From JAPLDP01 sp964628285 (lineage in GTDB: Bacteria; Bacteroidota; Bacteroidia; Bacteroidales; JAGONC01), in contig CAZVNP010000067.1 in the NCBI GenBank assembly GCA_964628285.1, positions 1 to 13,995 on the forward strand: 13,995 nucleotides of DNA, given 5' to 3'. A program made the position numbers and the translations under genes. The first letter of the stretch is position 1, and each line of letters begins with the position of its first letter. The notes beneath the pieces are model-generated. The model was not told the DNA's origin and did no database searches. It saw only the letters and a list, made by a program, of their open reading frames with translations. This document shows positions 1-6,320 of the stretch, piece after piece.

Positions 1-80
1 TCCATTACTTTTTTCAACAGCCCTTATTATATGACAAAGGTCATGCTGGGGATGGTCATGACGGCGATCAGACCGAAGAT

Positions 81-129
81 AGTCGACAGGCATCAGTCGT
101 CAGTCGTCAGTCGGCAGTCGTCAGTCGGC
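81..129 (+). repeat. Heptanucleotide tandem array, left arm (AGTCGTC type)
   Basis: Seven consecutive 7-bp units can be read: AGTCGAC, AGGCATC, AGTCGTC, AGTCGTC, AGTCGGC, AGTCGTC, AGTCGGC. The central five are nearly identical; the flanking ones are degenerate but keep the 7-bp phase. The array is the inverted counterpart of the one at 263-311. A 17-nt block at 94-110 is a perfect reverse complement of 267-283, so the two arms could pair in single-stranded DNA or RNA. Confidence 0.85.
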
Positions 130-191
130 AATTAGCTATAGCTATTAGTTTAAATCTTCAAGTTACAGGTTGCAGGCGGAACAAAGTGGTG

Positions 192-227
192 TCCCGATGA
201 GTCTGTCACAGCCGGACGAAATCGGGA
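192..227 (+). other. Two-part hairpin resembling a hammerhead ribozyme core
   Basis: TCCCGAT (192-198) pairs with ATCGGGA (221-227), and GTCTG (201-205) pairs with CGGAC (213-217, one G-U pair) around a 7-nt loop. An internal loop of GA against GAA separates the two helices and could form tandem sheared G-A pairs. The order CCGATGA, short stem, GAA matches the hammerhead core CUGAUGA, stem II, GAA except for C in place of the invariant U4. The segments that should form stems I and III pair with each other instead, and no convincing partner strands were found nearby. It may be a decayed ribozyme, a different structured RNA or a DNA hairpin. The helices are seen directly; the ribozyme link is inference. 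Confidence 0.4.
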
Positions 228-262
228 TTGCAGATATTACATAGTACGTGCCTCACCCTCTC

Positions 263-311
263 CCAGCTGACGACTGACGACTGTCGACTGCTTATTACCA
301 ACTGCCTACTG
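263..311 (-). repeat. Heptanucleotide tandem array, right arm, overlapping the xerD 3' end
   Basis: Read on the minus strand from 311 to 263 the units are CAGTAGG, CAGTTGG, TAATAAG, CAGTCGA, CAGTCGT, CAGTCGT, CAGCTGG. The array is the inverted partner of the one at 81-129. Its first unit contains the xerD stop codon (TAG at 308-306), so the array begins inside the last codons of the gene. Confidence 0.8.
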
Positions 312-1214
312 TTTTCCCCTCGGGTGGAAGCTGATTATCATCTCGCGCAAATACTCCCTGTCCAAATGGGTGTAGATCTCCGTTGTCGTGATGGACTCAT
401 GACCCAGCATCTCTTGTACGGCCCTGAGGTCGGCGCCGCCTTCGATAAGATGTGTGGCAAAAGAATGACGGAAGGTATGCGGGCTGATGCTTTTGTGAAT
501 AGTTGCTCTCTCGGCCAAATCTTTAATGATGTTGAAGATCATCACCCGTGACAGTTTACCACCACGCCGGTTAAGAAAAAGAATATCGCGGCTCTCCTTT
601 TTAATGTCAAGATGGTTCCTGACATGAGCGCAGTAAATCTCGATTTGCTCAAGGGCGACCGATCCTATGGGCACCAGCCTCTCCTTGTTGCCTTTGCCGG
701 TGATTTTTACGAATCCCGCTTTGGTGTCAAGATTTGACAGGCGCAGGTTGACCAGTTCCGACACACGCAAACCACATCCATACAGTGTCTCAATGATGGC
801 ACGGTTGCGCAGGCCTTCATTTTTACTCAGATCAATTGCTTTAATGATGGCCTCAATGTCTTTCACTGATAATGTGTCTGGTAACTTTCTGCCTATTTTG
901 GGCGACTCAAGCAATTCGGTGGGATCACTGGCGATCATGTTTTCCAGCAGAAGATATTTATAAAAAGCCCTGATGCCTGAAATAATCCTTGATTGAGAGC
1001 GTGCATTCAGTCCCATTTCATTGATGAAGGAAATAAAATCTTTTAAGTGACGGTTTTCTACCACTTCGGGTGCCAGACCCGGATGAGTGACCTCGAGGTA
1101 TTGTTTCAGTTTGGTCACATCGGCCAGGTAAGCGGCAAGCGTATTGGCCGAAAGTGACTTCTCAAGCTGGAGATAGGATTTGAAGCCACCGATGGTACTG
1201 TTCCACATGCTCAT
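306..1214 (-). CDS. xerD: Tyrosine recombinase XerD
   Basis: Site-specific recombinase of 302 residues, the usual length for Xer proteins. In the family, XerC and XerD act at the dif site, coordinated by FtsK, to resolve chromosome dimers before division. The N-terminal SAM-like core-binding domain spans about residues 6-92, and the catalytic domain about 112-290. The full catalytic set is visible: R150 (GCGLRVSEL), K174 (ITGKGNKE), H246 and R249 (PHTFRH), H272 (LGHES) and the nucleophile Y281 (EIYTH). The C-terminal FHPRG tail resembles XerD more than XerC. The start is ATG at 1214; a second ATG two codons in (1208) is equally possible. A consensus -7 box lies just upstream. The stop codon sits in a heptanucleotide repeat. 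Confidence 0.93.
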   Translation of the reverse strand: MSMWNSTIGGFKSYLQLEKSLSANTLAAYLADVTKLKQYLEVTHPGLAPEVVENRHLKDFISFINEMGLNARSQSRIISGIRAFYKYLLLENMIASDPTELLESPKIGRKLPDTLSVKDIEAIIKAIDLSKNEGLRNRAIIETLYGCGLRVSELVNLRLSNLDTKAGFVKITGKGNKERLVPIGSVALEQIEIYCAHVRNHLDIKKESRDILFLNRRGGKLSRVMIFNIIKDLAERATIHKSISPHTFRHSFATHLIEGGADLRAVQEMLGHESITTTEIYTHLDREYLREMIISFHPRGKQ

Positions 1215-1222
1215 GATAAAAT

Positions 1223-1230
1223 CAAAGGTA
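1223..1230 (-). promoter_or_regulatory. Bacteroidota -7 box for xerD
   Basis: On the minus strand this reads TACCTTTG, an exact match to TAnnTTTG, 8 nt upstream of the xerD ATG. A TTTG upstream (1261-1258, minus) is 27 bp away, which is longer than the usual spacing, so the -33 element is uncertain. Confidence 0.55.
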
Positions 1231-1242
1231 AAAAAAATCTGT

Positions 1243-1274
1243 TTTGCTTTTTCTGTTCAAAGTAATTATCTTTG
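1243..1274 (+). promoter_or_regulatory. Bacteroidota-type promoter for rpmG
   Basis: TTTG at 1243-1246 and TATCTTTG at 1267-1274 are separated by 20 bp, an excellent match to the Bacteroidota sigma-ABfr consensus. Transcription would start near 1281, giving a leader of about 20 nt before the rpmG ATG at 1300. It lies back to back with the xerD promoter, so the two divergent units may compete or share control. Confidence 0.8.
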
Positions 1275-1299
1275 CACGCTCTTAACTAAAGACCCAACC

Positions 1300-1488
1300 A
1301 TGGCAAAAAAGTCAAAAGACGCACGGGTGCAGGTAATCCTCGAATGTACCGAACATAAGAAAAGCGGGATGCCAGGGATATCCAGGTATATAACCACAAA
1401 AAATAAGAAGAACACTCCCGACCGGCTGGAATTAATGAAATATAATCCCATCCTTAAGAAATATACGTTACACAAGGAGATTAAATAG
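1300..1488 (+). CDS. rpmG: 50S ribosomal protein bL33
   Basis: A 62-residue basic protein. The sequence AKKSKDARVQVILECTEHK, then SRYITTKNKKNTPDRLELMKYNP and a LHKEIK tail, is a full-length bL33 of the large ribosomal subunit. It is the zinc-free (C-minus) type, because only one cysteine (C16) is present and the two CxxC pairs of zinc-binding paralogues are missing. The start is the ATG at 1300, about 20 nt from the predicted transcription start; reading frame continues upstream only into the promoter. The DUF4295 gene follows after 81 bp and then ftsY, the order known in Bacteroidota. The usual upstream partner rpmB (bL28) is absent: xerD lies directly upstream on the other strand. Confidence 0.95.
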   Translation: MAKKSKDARVQVILECTEHKKSGMPGISRYITTKNKKNTPDRLELMKYNPILKKYTLHKEIK

Positions 1489-1569
1489 TCATTGGATTAA
1501 TATGACCGTTAAGTGTCATTACGGCAAAAGATAATGCGCATTTAGTAATAACTTAAAAACCCTTATTCT

Positions 1570-1725
1570 ATGGCAAAAAAAGTTATAGCAACCCTGAGGA
1601 CAACGACCAGCAAAGATTTTGCTAAACTTGTCCGCATGGTTCGTTCACCTAAAACCGGCGCTTATTCTTTTAAAGAACAAATAGTGCCCAGCGATCAGAT
1701 TAAAGAGTACCTCGAAGGTAAATAA
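1570..1725 (+). CDS. DUF4295 family small basic protein, likely ribosomal
   Basis: A 51-residue lysine-rich protein starting MAKKVIATLRTTTSKDFAKL and ending KEYLEGK, matching the DUF4295 family that sits between rpmG and ftsY in Bacteroidota. From memory, not verified, a Bacteroidota-specific large-subunit protein called bL38 was identified in the Flavobacterium johnsoniae ribosome structure, and I believe it is this family. Size, charge and position next to rpmG fit a ribosomal protein. The start is the ATG at 1570. A strong terminator begins 20 bp after the stop, so this closes the rpmG transcript. Confidence 0.88.
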   Translation: MAKKVIATLRTTTSKDFAKLVRMVRSPKTGAYSFKEQIVPSDQIKEYLEGK

Positions 1726-1745
1726 CCTTCAGGGATCCTCGCTAT

Positions 1746-1781
1746 AAAAAAGCTTTTTCTTCACTGAAGAAGCTTTTTTTT
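1746..1781 (+). terminator. Intrinsic terminator after rpmG-DUF4295
   Basis: TTCTTC (1757-1762) and GAAGAA (1766-1771) enclose a 3-nt loop. The stem continues through GC pairs and an A-T run (AAAAAAGC 1746-1753 with GCTTTTTT 1772-1779) after a 3-nt T bulge, and ends in a T tract. This is a classic Rho-independent terminator and separates the ribosomal unit from ftsY. The A tract on the 5' side means it could also work in reverse. Confidence 0.85.
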
Positions 1782-1822
1782 AATGTGATATGTAATTCAA
1801 TACGAAAATAATGTCGATAGAA

Positions 1823-1843
1823 GTTACAGGTTACGGGTTGCGG
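1823..1843 (+). repeat. Heptanucleotide repeat (GTTACAG type)
   Basis: Three 7-bp units: GTTACAG, GTTACGG, GTTGCGG. The same unit family appears as GTTACAG GTTGCAG at 162-175, so this is a dispersed intergenic repeat. Just downstream, TTTGTTCCGCC (1853-1863) is the reverse complement of GGCGGAACAAA (175-185), which follows the left copy. Confidence 0.7.
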
Positions 1844-1871
1844 TTTTGGAATTTGTTCCGCCTCAGGCAGA

Positions 1872-1913
1872 TTGTAATTTGTAATTTATTTGGTATTTGG
1901 TATTTGTAATTTA
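1872..1913 (+). repeat. AT-rich heptanucleotide array before ftsY
   Basis: Six phased 7-bp units: TTGTAAT, TTGTAAT, TTATTTG, GTATTTG, GTATTTG, TAATTTA. The array ends 6 bp before the GTG start of ftsY, so it must hold or directly flank the ftsY promoter or leader. No exact TAnnTTTG box is visible in it. Confidence 0.75.
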
Positions 1914-1919
1914 TTCACT

Positions 1920-2870
1920 GTGGGTCTGTTTTCAGCATTCTCAAAAGATAAAAGGGAGCGTTTGGATAAAGGTCTTTCCAGGACGAAAGAAAGCATTTTC
2001 TCACGGATATCAAAGGCTGTCATAGGAAAGGCCAAAGTGGACGACGATGTCCTCGACGATTTGGAGGAAATATTGGTTACGTCGGATGTGGGTGTGGAGA
2101 CCACATTGCATATCATCAAGCGCATTGAGGAGCGCGTATTGCGGGATAAATATGTGGGTGCGGCCCAGCTTAACCGGATCCTTAAAGAGGAGATCGCCGC
2201 CTTATTGTCGGAGAACACAACATCCGATGACAATGAATTCAGATTACCTGGGGAAGAACGTCCTTATGTCATTATGGTCGTTGGCGTCAACGGGGTGGGG
2301 AAGACCACGACTATCGGCAAGCTGGCGTATCATTACAAACAAGCCGGTTATTCTGTCATGCTGGGTGCTGCCGACACTTTCAGGGCCGCTGCCATCGACC
2401 AGCTCAGGATATGGGCCGACAGGGTAGGCGTTCCGATGATCAGGCAGGCCATGGGCTCCGACCCAGCTTCCGTGGCTTTTGATACCCTCTCATCGGCCAA
2501 AGCCAATAAAATTGACCTGGTCATCATCGATACTGCCGGCCGGTTGCATAACAAACAGCAACTGATGAATGAGCTGTCGAAGATCAAACGTGTCATGGCC
2601 AAAGTAATACCTCAAGCACCACAGGAGGTCCTGCTCATACTGGATGCTTCTACCGGTCAGAATGCGTTTGCCCAGGCACGGGAATTCACCGAGGCCACCG
2701 ATGTCAATGCCCTGGCCCTGACAAAACTCGACGGCACCGCCAAAGGAGGCGTCGTCATCGGTATATCTGACCAGTTCAAGATACCTGTTAAATATATTGG
2801 CATAGGTGAAAGCCTGGATGACCTGCAGATTTTCAACCGGTTTGAATTTATCGACTCGCTTTTTAGCTAA
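1920..2870 (+). CDS. ftsY: Signal recognition particle receptor FtsY
   Basis: SRP-type GTPase of 316 residues that docks the Ffh-4.5S RNA-ribosome complex at the inner membrane for co-translational protein insertion. An N-domain helical bundle (about 1-95, starting MGLFSAFSK) precedes the G-domain. The P-loop is GVNGVGKTTT (122-131), followed by DTFRAAA (152-158), DTAGR (204-208) and TKLDGTAKGG (268-277). The long acidic A-domain of enterobacterial FtsY is missing, as is usual in this phylum. GTG at 1920 is chosen because MGLFSxFSK is the normal N-terminus; an in-frame TTG at 1890 would only add residues translated from the heptad repeat. It is transcribed separately from rpmG because of the terminator at 1746-1781. 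Confidence 0.95.
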   Translation: MGLFSAFSKDKRERLDKGLSRTKESIFSRISKAVIGKAKVDDDVLDDLEEILVTSDVGVETTLHIIKRIEERVLRDKYVGAAQLNRILKEEIAALLSENTTSDDNEFRLPGEERPYVIMVVGVNGVGKTTTIGKLAYHYKQAGYSVMLGAADTFRAAAIDQLRIWADRVGVPMIRQAMGSDPASVAFDTLSSAKANKIDLVIIDTAGRLHNKQQLMNELSKIKRVMAKVIPQAPQEVLLILDASTGQNAFAQAREFTEATDVNALALTKLDGTAKGGVVIGISDQFKIPVKYIGIGESLDDLQIFNRFEFIDSLFS

Positions 2871-2930
2871 CCGATTTTAAAATAATATCTTCATTCATGT
2901 ATAAGTCTAAGCCCAATCGCCTGGATTTTC

Positions 2931-2938
2931 TATTTTTG
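2931..2938 (+). promoter_or_regulatory. Bacteroidota -7 box for hicBA
   Basis: TATTTTTG matches TAnnTTTG exactly and lies 18 bp before the hicB ATG. No clear -33 TTTG is seen at the expected distance. HicB proteins commonly autoregulate, but no operator is obvious here. Confidence 0.5.
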
Positions 2939-2956
2939 TTTTAAATATTTCTGACA

Positions 2957-3187
2957 ATGAAAAAAGAAATTAATTTCACTGCTATTATTGAGAAGAGTGA
3001 TGATGGGTGGTATGTTGGTCAAATTGAGGAAATACCTGAGATAATCTCTCAGGGAAAAACCATACATGAACTTATGGATAATTTAAGGGATGCATTGGAT
3101 CTTATTCTCGACAACAGAAAAAAGAACATTATGAAAGATTATGAGGGTAAAAAATATATCACAAGGAATCTTTCAATTAAAGGATGA
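2957..3187 (+). CDS. hicB: HicB-family antitoxin (minimal form)
   Basis: A 76-residue protein with the HicB partial RNase H-like fold: a first strand FTAIIEKSDDGWYVGQI, a loop with EIPEIISQGKT, then a helix ELMDNLRDALDLIL (about 38-51). In the family this domain binds and neutralises HicA. The protein ends after the fold, and I see no ribbon-helix-helix or helix-turn-helix DNA-binding domain of the kind longer HicB proteins carry, so autoregulation may differ. Its TGA overlaps the hicA ATG (ATGA, 3184-3187), giving translational coupling. Antitoxin precedes toxin, the reverse of the E. coli hicAB order. The pair is visibly more AT-rich than its neighbours, consistent with acquisition by transfer. 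Confidence 0.85.
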   Translation: MKKEINFTAIIEKSDDGWYVGQIEEIPEIISQGKTIHELMDNLRDALDLILDNRKKNIMKDYEGKKYITRNLSIKG

Positions 3188-3369
3188 AAAGAACGGAGTT
3201 TATAAAATACCTCGAAATACATAATTGTTCAATATTACGAGAAGGATCTAAGCATTCAATATATTATAATCCTATAAATAATAGACAAGCGACTGTAGGA
3301 CGTCATACAGAGCTTTCAAATTTGTTGTGTAAAAGGATTTGCCGACAATTAGGAATTCCTGAGATGTAA
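3184..3369 (+). CDS. hicA: HicA-family mRNA interferase toxin
   Basis: A 61-residue protein with the HicA double-stranded-RNA-binding-like fold. Family members cleave mRNA and stop growth until HicB neutralises them. The catalytic histidine is H24 in EGSKHSIYYN, corresponding to the GSxH motif. TVGRHTEL (38-45) and the closing helix LLCKRICRQLGI (47-58) match the rest of the family. It overlaps hicB by 4 bp. Its stop is 14 bp from the convergent cysQ stop. All key elements look intact, so the toxin should be functional. Confidence 0.88.
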   Translation: MKRTEFIKYLEIHNCSILREGSKHSIYYNPINNRQATVGRHTELSNLLCKRICRQLGIPEM

Positions 3370-3383
3370 GCGCCTAAATGATT

Positions 3384-4217
3384 TTAGATATGAGGGCTGG
3401 TAGTTAGGATCATAAATGCGACAAATCCCTCATTCATCAAATTTTTTTTATTATATCGCAGTGGCGTTTTTGAGCCTGGGATTAATACCGCACCGCCAGC
3501 CTGCTCCACGATGGCCTGACCCGCCGCCGTATCCCATTCAAACGTCGGCGCCAGACGGGGATATTCATGGACCAGCCCTTCGGCTACCAGGCAGAACTTA
3601 AGGGAGCTGCCCCGGCTGATGAATGTCATTTCATGATGTGTTTGCCTGAGCCCGGCGATATATGTTTCTGTCGCGCTGTTCATGTGGGAGCGGCTGGTGG
3701 CCACGGTGAAAACATCCGGCAGCGCCTGTGACGGCAAGGGTGAGGCCGATGAAATGTCATCTTCGGACCATAGTGACGGAACGCCGGCGCCGTCCTGTTT
3801 AAAGGCTCCCAGGCCTTCCATACCGAAATACAATGTTGCAGTGACAGGAATCCAGATGACACCCAGCACCGGCATGCCCTGATATATCAGCGCAATATTG
3901 ACGGTAAACTCCCCGTTGCGGTTGATAAATTCCTTTGTGCCGTCGAGGGGATCGACCATCCAGAACAGCTCCCACTTTCTCCTCTCCGCATAAGGCACTT
4001 CCTTACCTTCTTCGCTCAAGACCGGCAAGCCGAGGGGCTTCAGTGTATCCACAATGATGTCATGCGATTGTTTATCGGCCGTGGTGAGAGGGCTTTTATC
4101 CTCTTTCATGGTGACGCTGAATCCCGAACGGTACACCGTCATGATGGCCTGACCTGCCGACAACGCAGCACGGACGGCGGAGACCAGATATGCGCCGTAT
4201 GACCTTTCACTTTCCAT
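3384..4217 (-). CDS. cysQ: 3'(2'),5'-bisphosphate nucleotidase CysQ
   Basis: Inositol-monophosphatase-superfamily enzyme of 277 residues. CysQ hydrolyses 3'-phosphoadenosine 5'-phosphate to AMP and phosphate, removing a by-product of sulfate assimilation and phosphopantetheine transfer. The Li-sensitive, Mg-dependent phosphatase motifs are present: SEEG (68-71), DPLDGTKEF (89-97) and WDTAAG (228-233). SPLTTAD (42-48) is also typical. ATG at 4217 is preferred, overlapping the end of uvrB by 11 bp; an upstream in-frame ATG at 4247 would add ten atypical residues. It is the last gene of the minus-strand block. No sulfate-assimilation genes are nearby, so a general nucleotide-recycling role is likely. 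Confidence 0.9.
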   Translation of the reverse strand: MESERSYGAYLVSAVRAALSAGQAIMTVYRSGFSVTMKEDKSPLTTADKQSHDIIVDTLKPLGLPVLSEEGKEVPYAERRKWELFWMVDPLDGTKEFINRNGEFTVNIALIYQGMPVLGVIWIPVTATLYFGMEGLGAFKQDGAGVPSLWSEDDISSASPLPSQALPDVFTVATSRSHMNSATETYIAGLRQTHHEMTFISRGSSLKFCLVAEGLVHEYPRLAPTFEWDTAAGQAIVEQAGGAVLIPGSKTPLRYNKKNLMNEGFVAFMILTTSPHI

Positions 4218-6228
4218 TGAGTATTTTCTCCATGGCAAACAGTTCATCTCTGTATTTCGCCGCCTGAATAAAATCGAGATCTTTCACGGCATTCTCCATT
4301 GATTTCTTCACTTTGGTTATCGCTTTTTCGAGTTGTTCTTTCGTCATATATCCGATGACAGGATCGGCTGCAGCATCGGTATATTCTTTTTCAATGTAGG
4401 GTCTGGCGCCTTTGATCCGGCTGTCAGCCACGGCTGTCTGTCCCAGGATAGCCTCCACCGATTTGATGATGGGTGTGGGTGTGATGCCGTGTTCTATGTT
4501 ATAGGCCAGTTGTTTTTCGCGGCGGCGGTATGTTTCATCTATGGTACGCTGCATCGATTCGGTGATGGTGTCGGCATACATGATGACCTTGCTGTTGATG
4601 TTACGGGCGGCTCTGCCGGCGGTCTGTGTCAGTGACCGCTCCGAGCGGAGGAATCCCTCTTTGTCGGCATCGAGGATAGCCACCAGCGACACCTCCGGAA
4701 GGTCGAGGCCTTCACGCAACAGGTTAACACCCACCAGCACATCAAAGGCCCCCAGCCGCAAATCGCGCATGATCTCCACGCGTTCCAGGGTGTCGACATC
4801 CGAATGGATATACCGGCACCTGATATCCAGATTAGTCATGTATTTTGTCAGCTCCTCGGCCATGCGTTTGGTGAGGGTGGTGATCAGCACGCGTTCCTTG
4901 TTAAGGAAACGTTTATGCACTTCGTCCAGTAAATCATCTATCTGATTCTGTGTGGGACGAACCTCTATCTCGGGGTCAAGGAGACCCGTGGGCCGGATGA
5001 GCTGCTCCACCAGCACCCCCTCACTTTTTTTCAACTCATAGTCGGCGGGGGTGGCACTGACGAAAATGACCTGGTTCATCATGGCTTCGAATTCATCGAA
5101 TTTCAGTGGTCTGTTATCCAGTGCCGAAGGCAGCCTGAAGCCATACTCGACGAGTGTTTGCTTACGGCTGCGGTCACCACCGAACATGGCACGTACCTGT
5201 GGTATGGTCACATGACTCTCATCGATGATGGTCAGGTAATCGTCGGGGAAATAGTCCAGCAGGCAAAAGGGTCTGCTCCCCGGCGCCCTGCCGTCAAAAT
5301 AACGCGAATAGTTCTCAATGCCGGAGCAGTAACCCAGCTCACGCATCATTTCCATGTCATAGGTCACCCTGTCTTCAAGCCTTTTCGCCTCGAGTGACTT
5401 ACCGTTCTCGCGGAAATACTCCGCCTGACTGATGAGGTCATGGTGTATCTCGGCCAGGGCCTCTTTCATCTTATCCTGTGATGTGATGAAGATGTTGGCC
5501 GGAAAGAGCGTTTTGCTGTCATGCGATTCCAGGATGTGGCCGTTCACAGGATCAAACGTCTCGATCGACTCGATCTCATCACCCAGGAAGATGACCCTGA
5601 AAGCGAAGTCGGCATAGGCAGGGAAGATATCGACGGTGTCGCCCCTGACCCTGAATTTACCTCTCCAGAATTCGGTCTCCGTCCGTGAATACAGGCTGTT
5701 AACGAGGGCATGTAAAAACTTGTTGCGGCCGATGACATCCCCGACCTTTAGCCTGATCACATTTGATGTGAAATCATCGGGATTGCCGATGCCATATATG
5801 CATGATACCGATGACACCACAATGACATCCCTGCGGCCGGAAAGCAAAGATGAGGTGGCGCTCAACCGCAGCTTTTCAATTTCGTCGTTGATGGACAGGT
5901 CTTTTTCAATATAGGTATTGGTGACAGGGATATAGGCTTCGGGTTGATAATAATCATAATAGGAAACGAAATATTCCACGGCGTTGTCAGAAAAGAATTG
6001 CCTGAACTCACCATACAACTGGGCAGCCAGTGTCTTATTATGGCTCAGCACAAGTGTCGGTCTTTGCACACATTCAATGACATTGGCGATGGTAAATGTC
6101 TTGCCTGAGCCGGTGACACCCAGGAGAGTCTGAAACAGATCGCCCCGTTCAATCCCTTCAACGAGCTGTTTGATAGCCTCGGGCTGATCGCCTGTGGGTT
6201 CATATTCGGATGTCAATTTGAATTTCAT
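4207..6228 (-). CDS. uvrB: Excinuclease ABC subunit UvrB
   Basis: Full-length UvrB of 673 residues, the damage-verifying helicase-like subunit of nucleotide excision repair that receives DNA from UvrA and recruits UvrC. Walker A is GVTGSGKT (37-44). The damage-probing beta-hairpin is at about 86-116 (YFVSYYDYYQPEAYIP onwards). The DESH box is at 336-339, SATP at 391-394, and the C-terminal UvrC-interacting UVR helix pair at about 630-670. It starts at ATG 6228, 92 bp after the rhomboid stop. That gap carries TCATTTTG on the minus strand, one base off a -7 box, so uvrB may have its own weak promoter. No recognisable LexA site was seen. Confidence 0.97.
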   Translation of the reverse strand: MKFKLTSEYEPTGDQPEAIKQLVEGIERGDLFQTLLGVTGSGKTFTIANVIECVQRPTLVLSHNKTLAAQLYGEFRQFFSDNAVEYFVSYYDYYQPEAYIPVTNTYIEKDLSINDEIEKLRLSATSSLLSGRRDVIVVSSVSCIYGIGNPDDFTSNVIRLKVGDVIGRNKFLHALVNSLYSRTETEFWRGKFRVRGDTVDIFPAYADFAFRVIFLGDEIESIETFDPVNGHILESHDSKTLFPANIFITSQDKMKEALAEIHHDLISQAEYFRENGKSLEAKRLEDRVTYDMEMMRELGYCSGIENYSRYFDGRAPGSRPFCLLDYFPDDYLTIIDESHVTIPQVRAMFGGDRSRKQTLVEYGFRLPSALDNRPLKFDEFEAMMNQVIFVSATPADYELKKSEGVLVEQLIRPTGLLDPEIEVRPTQNQIDDLLDEVHKRFLNKERVLITTLTKRMAEELTKYMTNLDIRCRYIHSDVDTLERVEIMRDLRLGAFDVLVGVNLLREGLDLPEVSLVAILDADKEGFLRSERSLTQTAGRAARNINSKVIMYADTITESMQRTIDETYRRREKQLAYNIEHGITPTPIIKSVEAILGQTAVADSRIKGARPYIEKEYTDAAADPVIGYMTKEQLEKAITKVKKSMENAVKDLDFIQAAKYRDELFAMEKILNGK

Positions 6229-6320
6229 TTACAACAGTCTCGGTTAAGTCAGTAACAAAATGAATGAAAAAAGAGTTTTTTCCTTTTTATTATTCCCTTT
6301 GGTCATAAGGTGACGTCGCT

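Larger units (their letters stand above)
1..305. other. Non-coding spacer rich in short repeats
   Basis: I see no supported gene here. Positions 81-129 and 263-311 carry heptanucleotide arrays in opposite orientation. Between them lie a 12-bp palindrome (TAGCTATAGCTA, 133-144), two further heptads (GTTACAG GTTGCAG, 162-175) and a strong hairpin (192-227). Two plus-strand frames are open from the window edge (frame 1 to a TAG at 133-135, frame 3 to a TGA at 198-200). They run through the repeat and have no recognisable domain, so the 3' end of an upstream gene cannot be shown. On the minus strand this is the region downstream of xerD, so the structures could serve as its 3' untranslated region. 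No T-rich terminator is visible. Confidence 0.7.

Noticed and set aside
1..135. Plus-strand frame open from the window edge to TAG at 133-135 (and another to 200), possibly the end of an upstream gene.
   Set aside because: The frame runs through a heptanucleotide array and shows no domain or codon pattern; a short open frame at an edge is not evidence enough.
79..227. A complete hammerhead using the GTC at 82-84 as cleavage site, with GACA (85-88) pairing to TGTC (190-193) as stem I.
   Set aside because: Four base pairs of stem I form, but stem III would need G-U followed by a mismatch, so the fold fails. The match comes from the heptad repeat.
228..551. A 107-residue plus-strand frame overlapping the xerD 3' end.
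   Set aside because: It begins in repeat DNA and is otherwise antisense to the conserved XerD catalytic region.
1890..1919. TTG at 1890 as the ftsY start.
   Set aside because: The ten extra residues are translated heptad repeat; MGLFSxFSK from the GTG at 1920 is the family's normal N-terminus.
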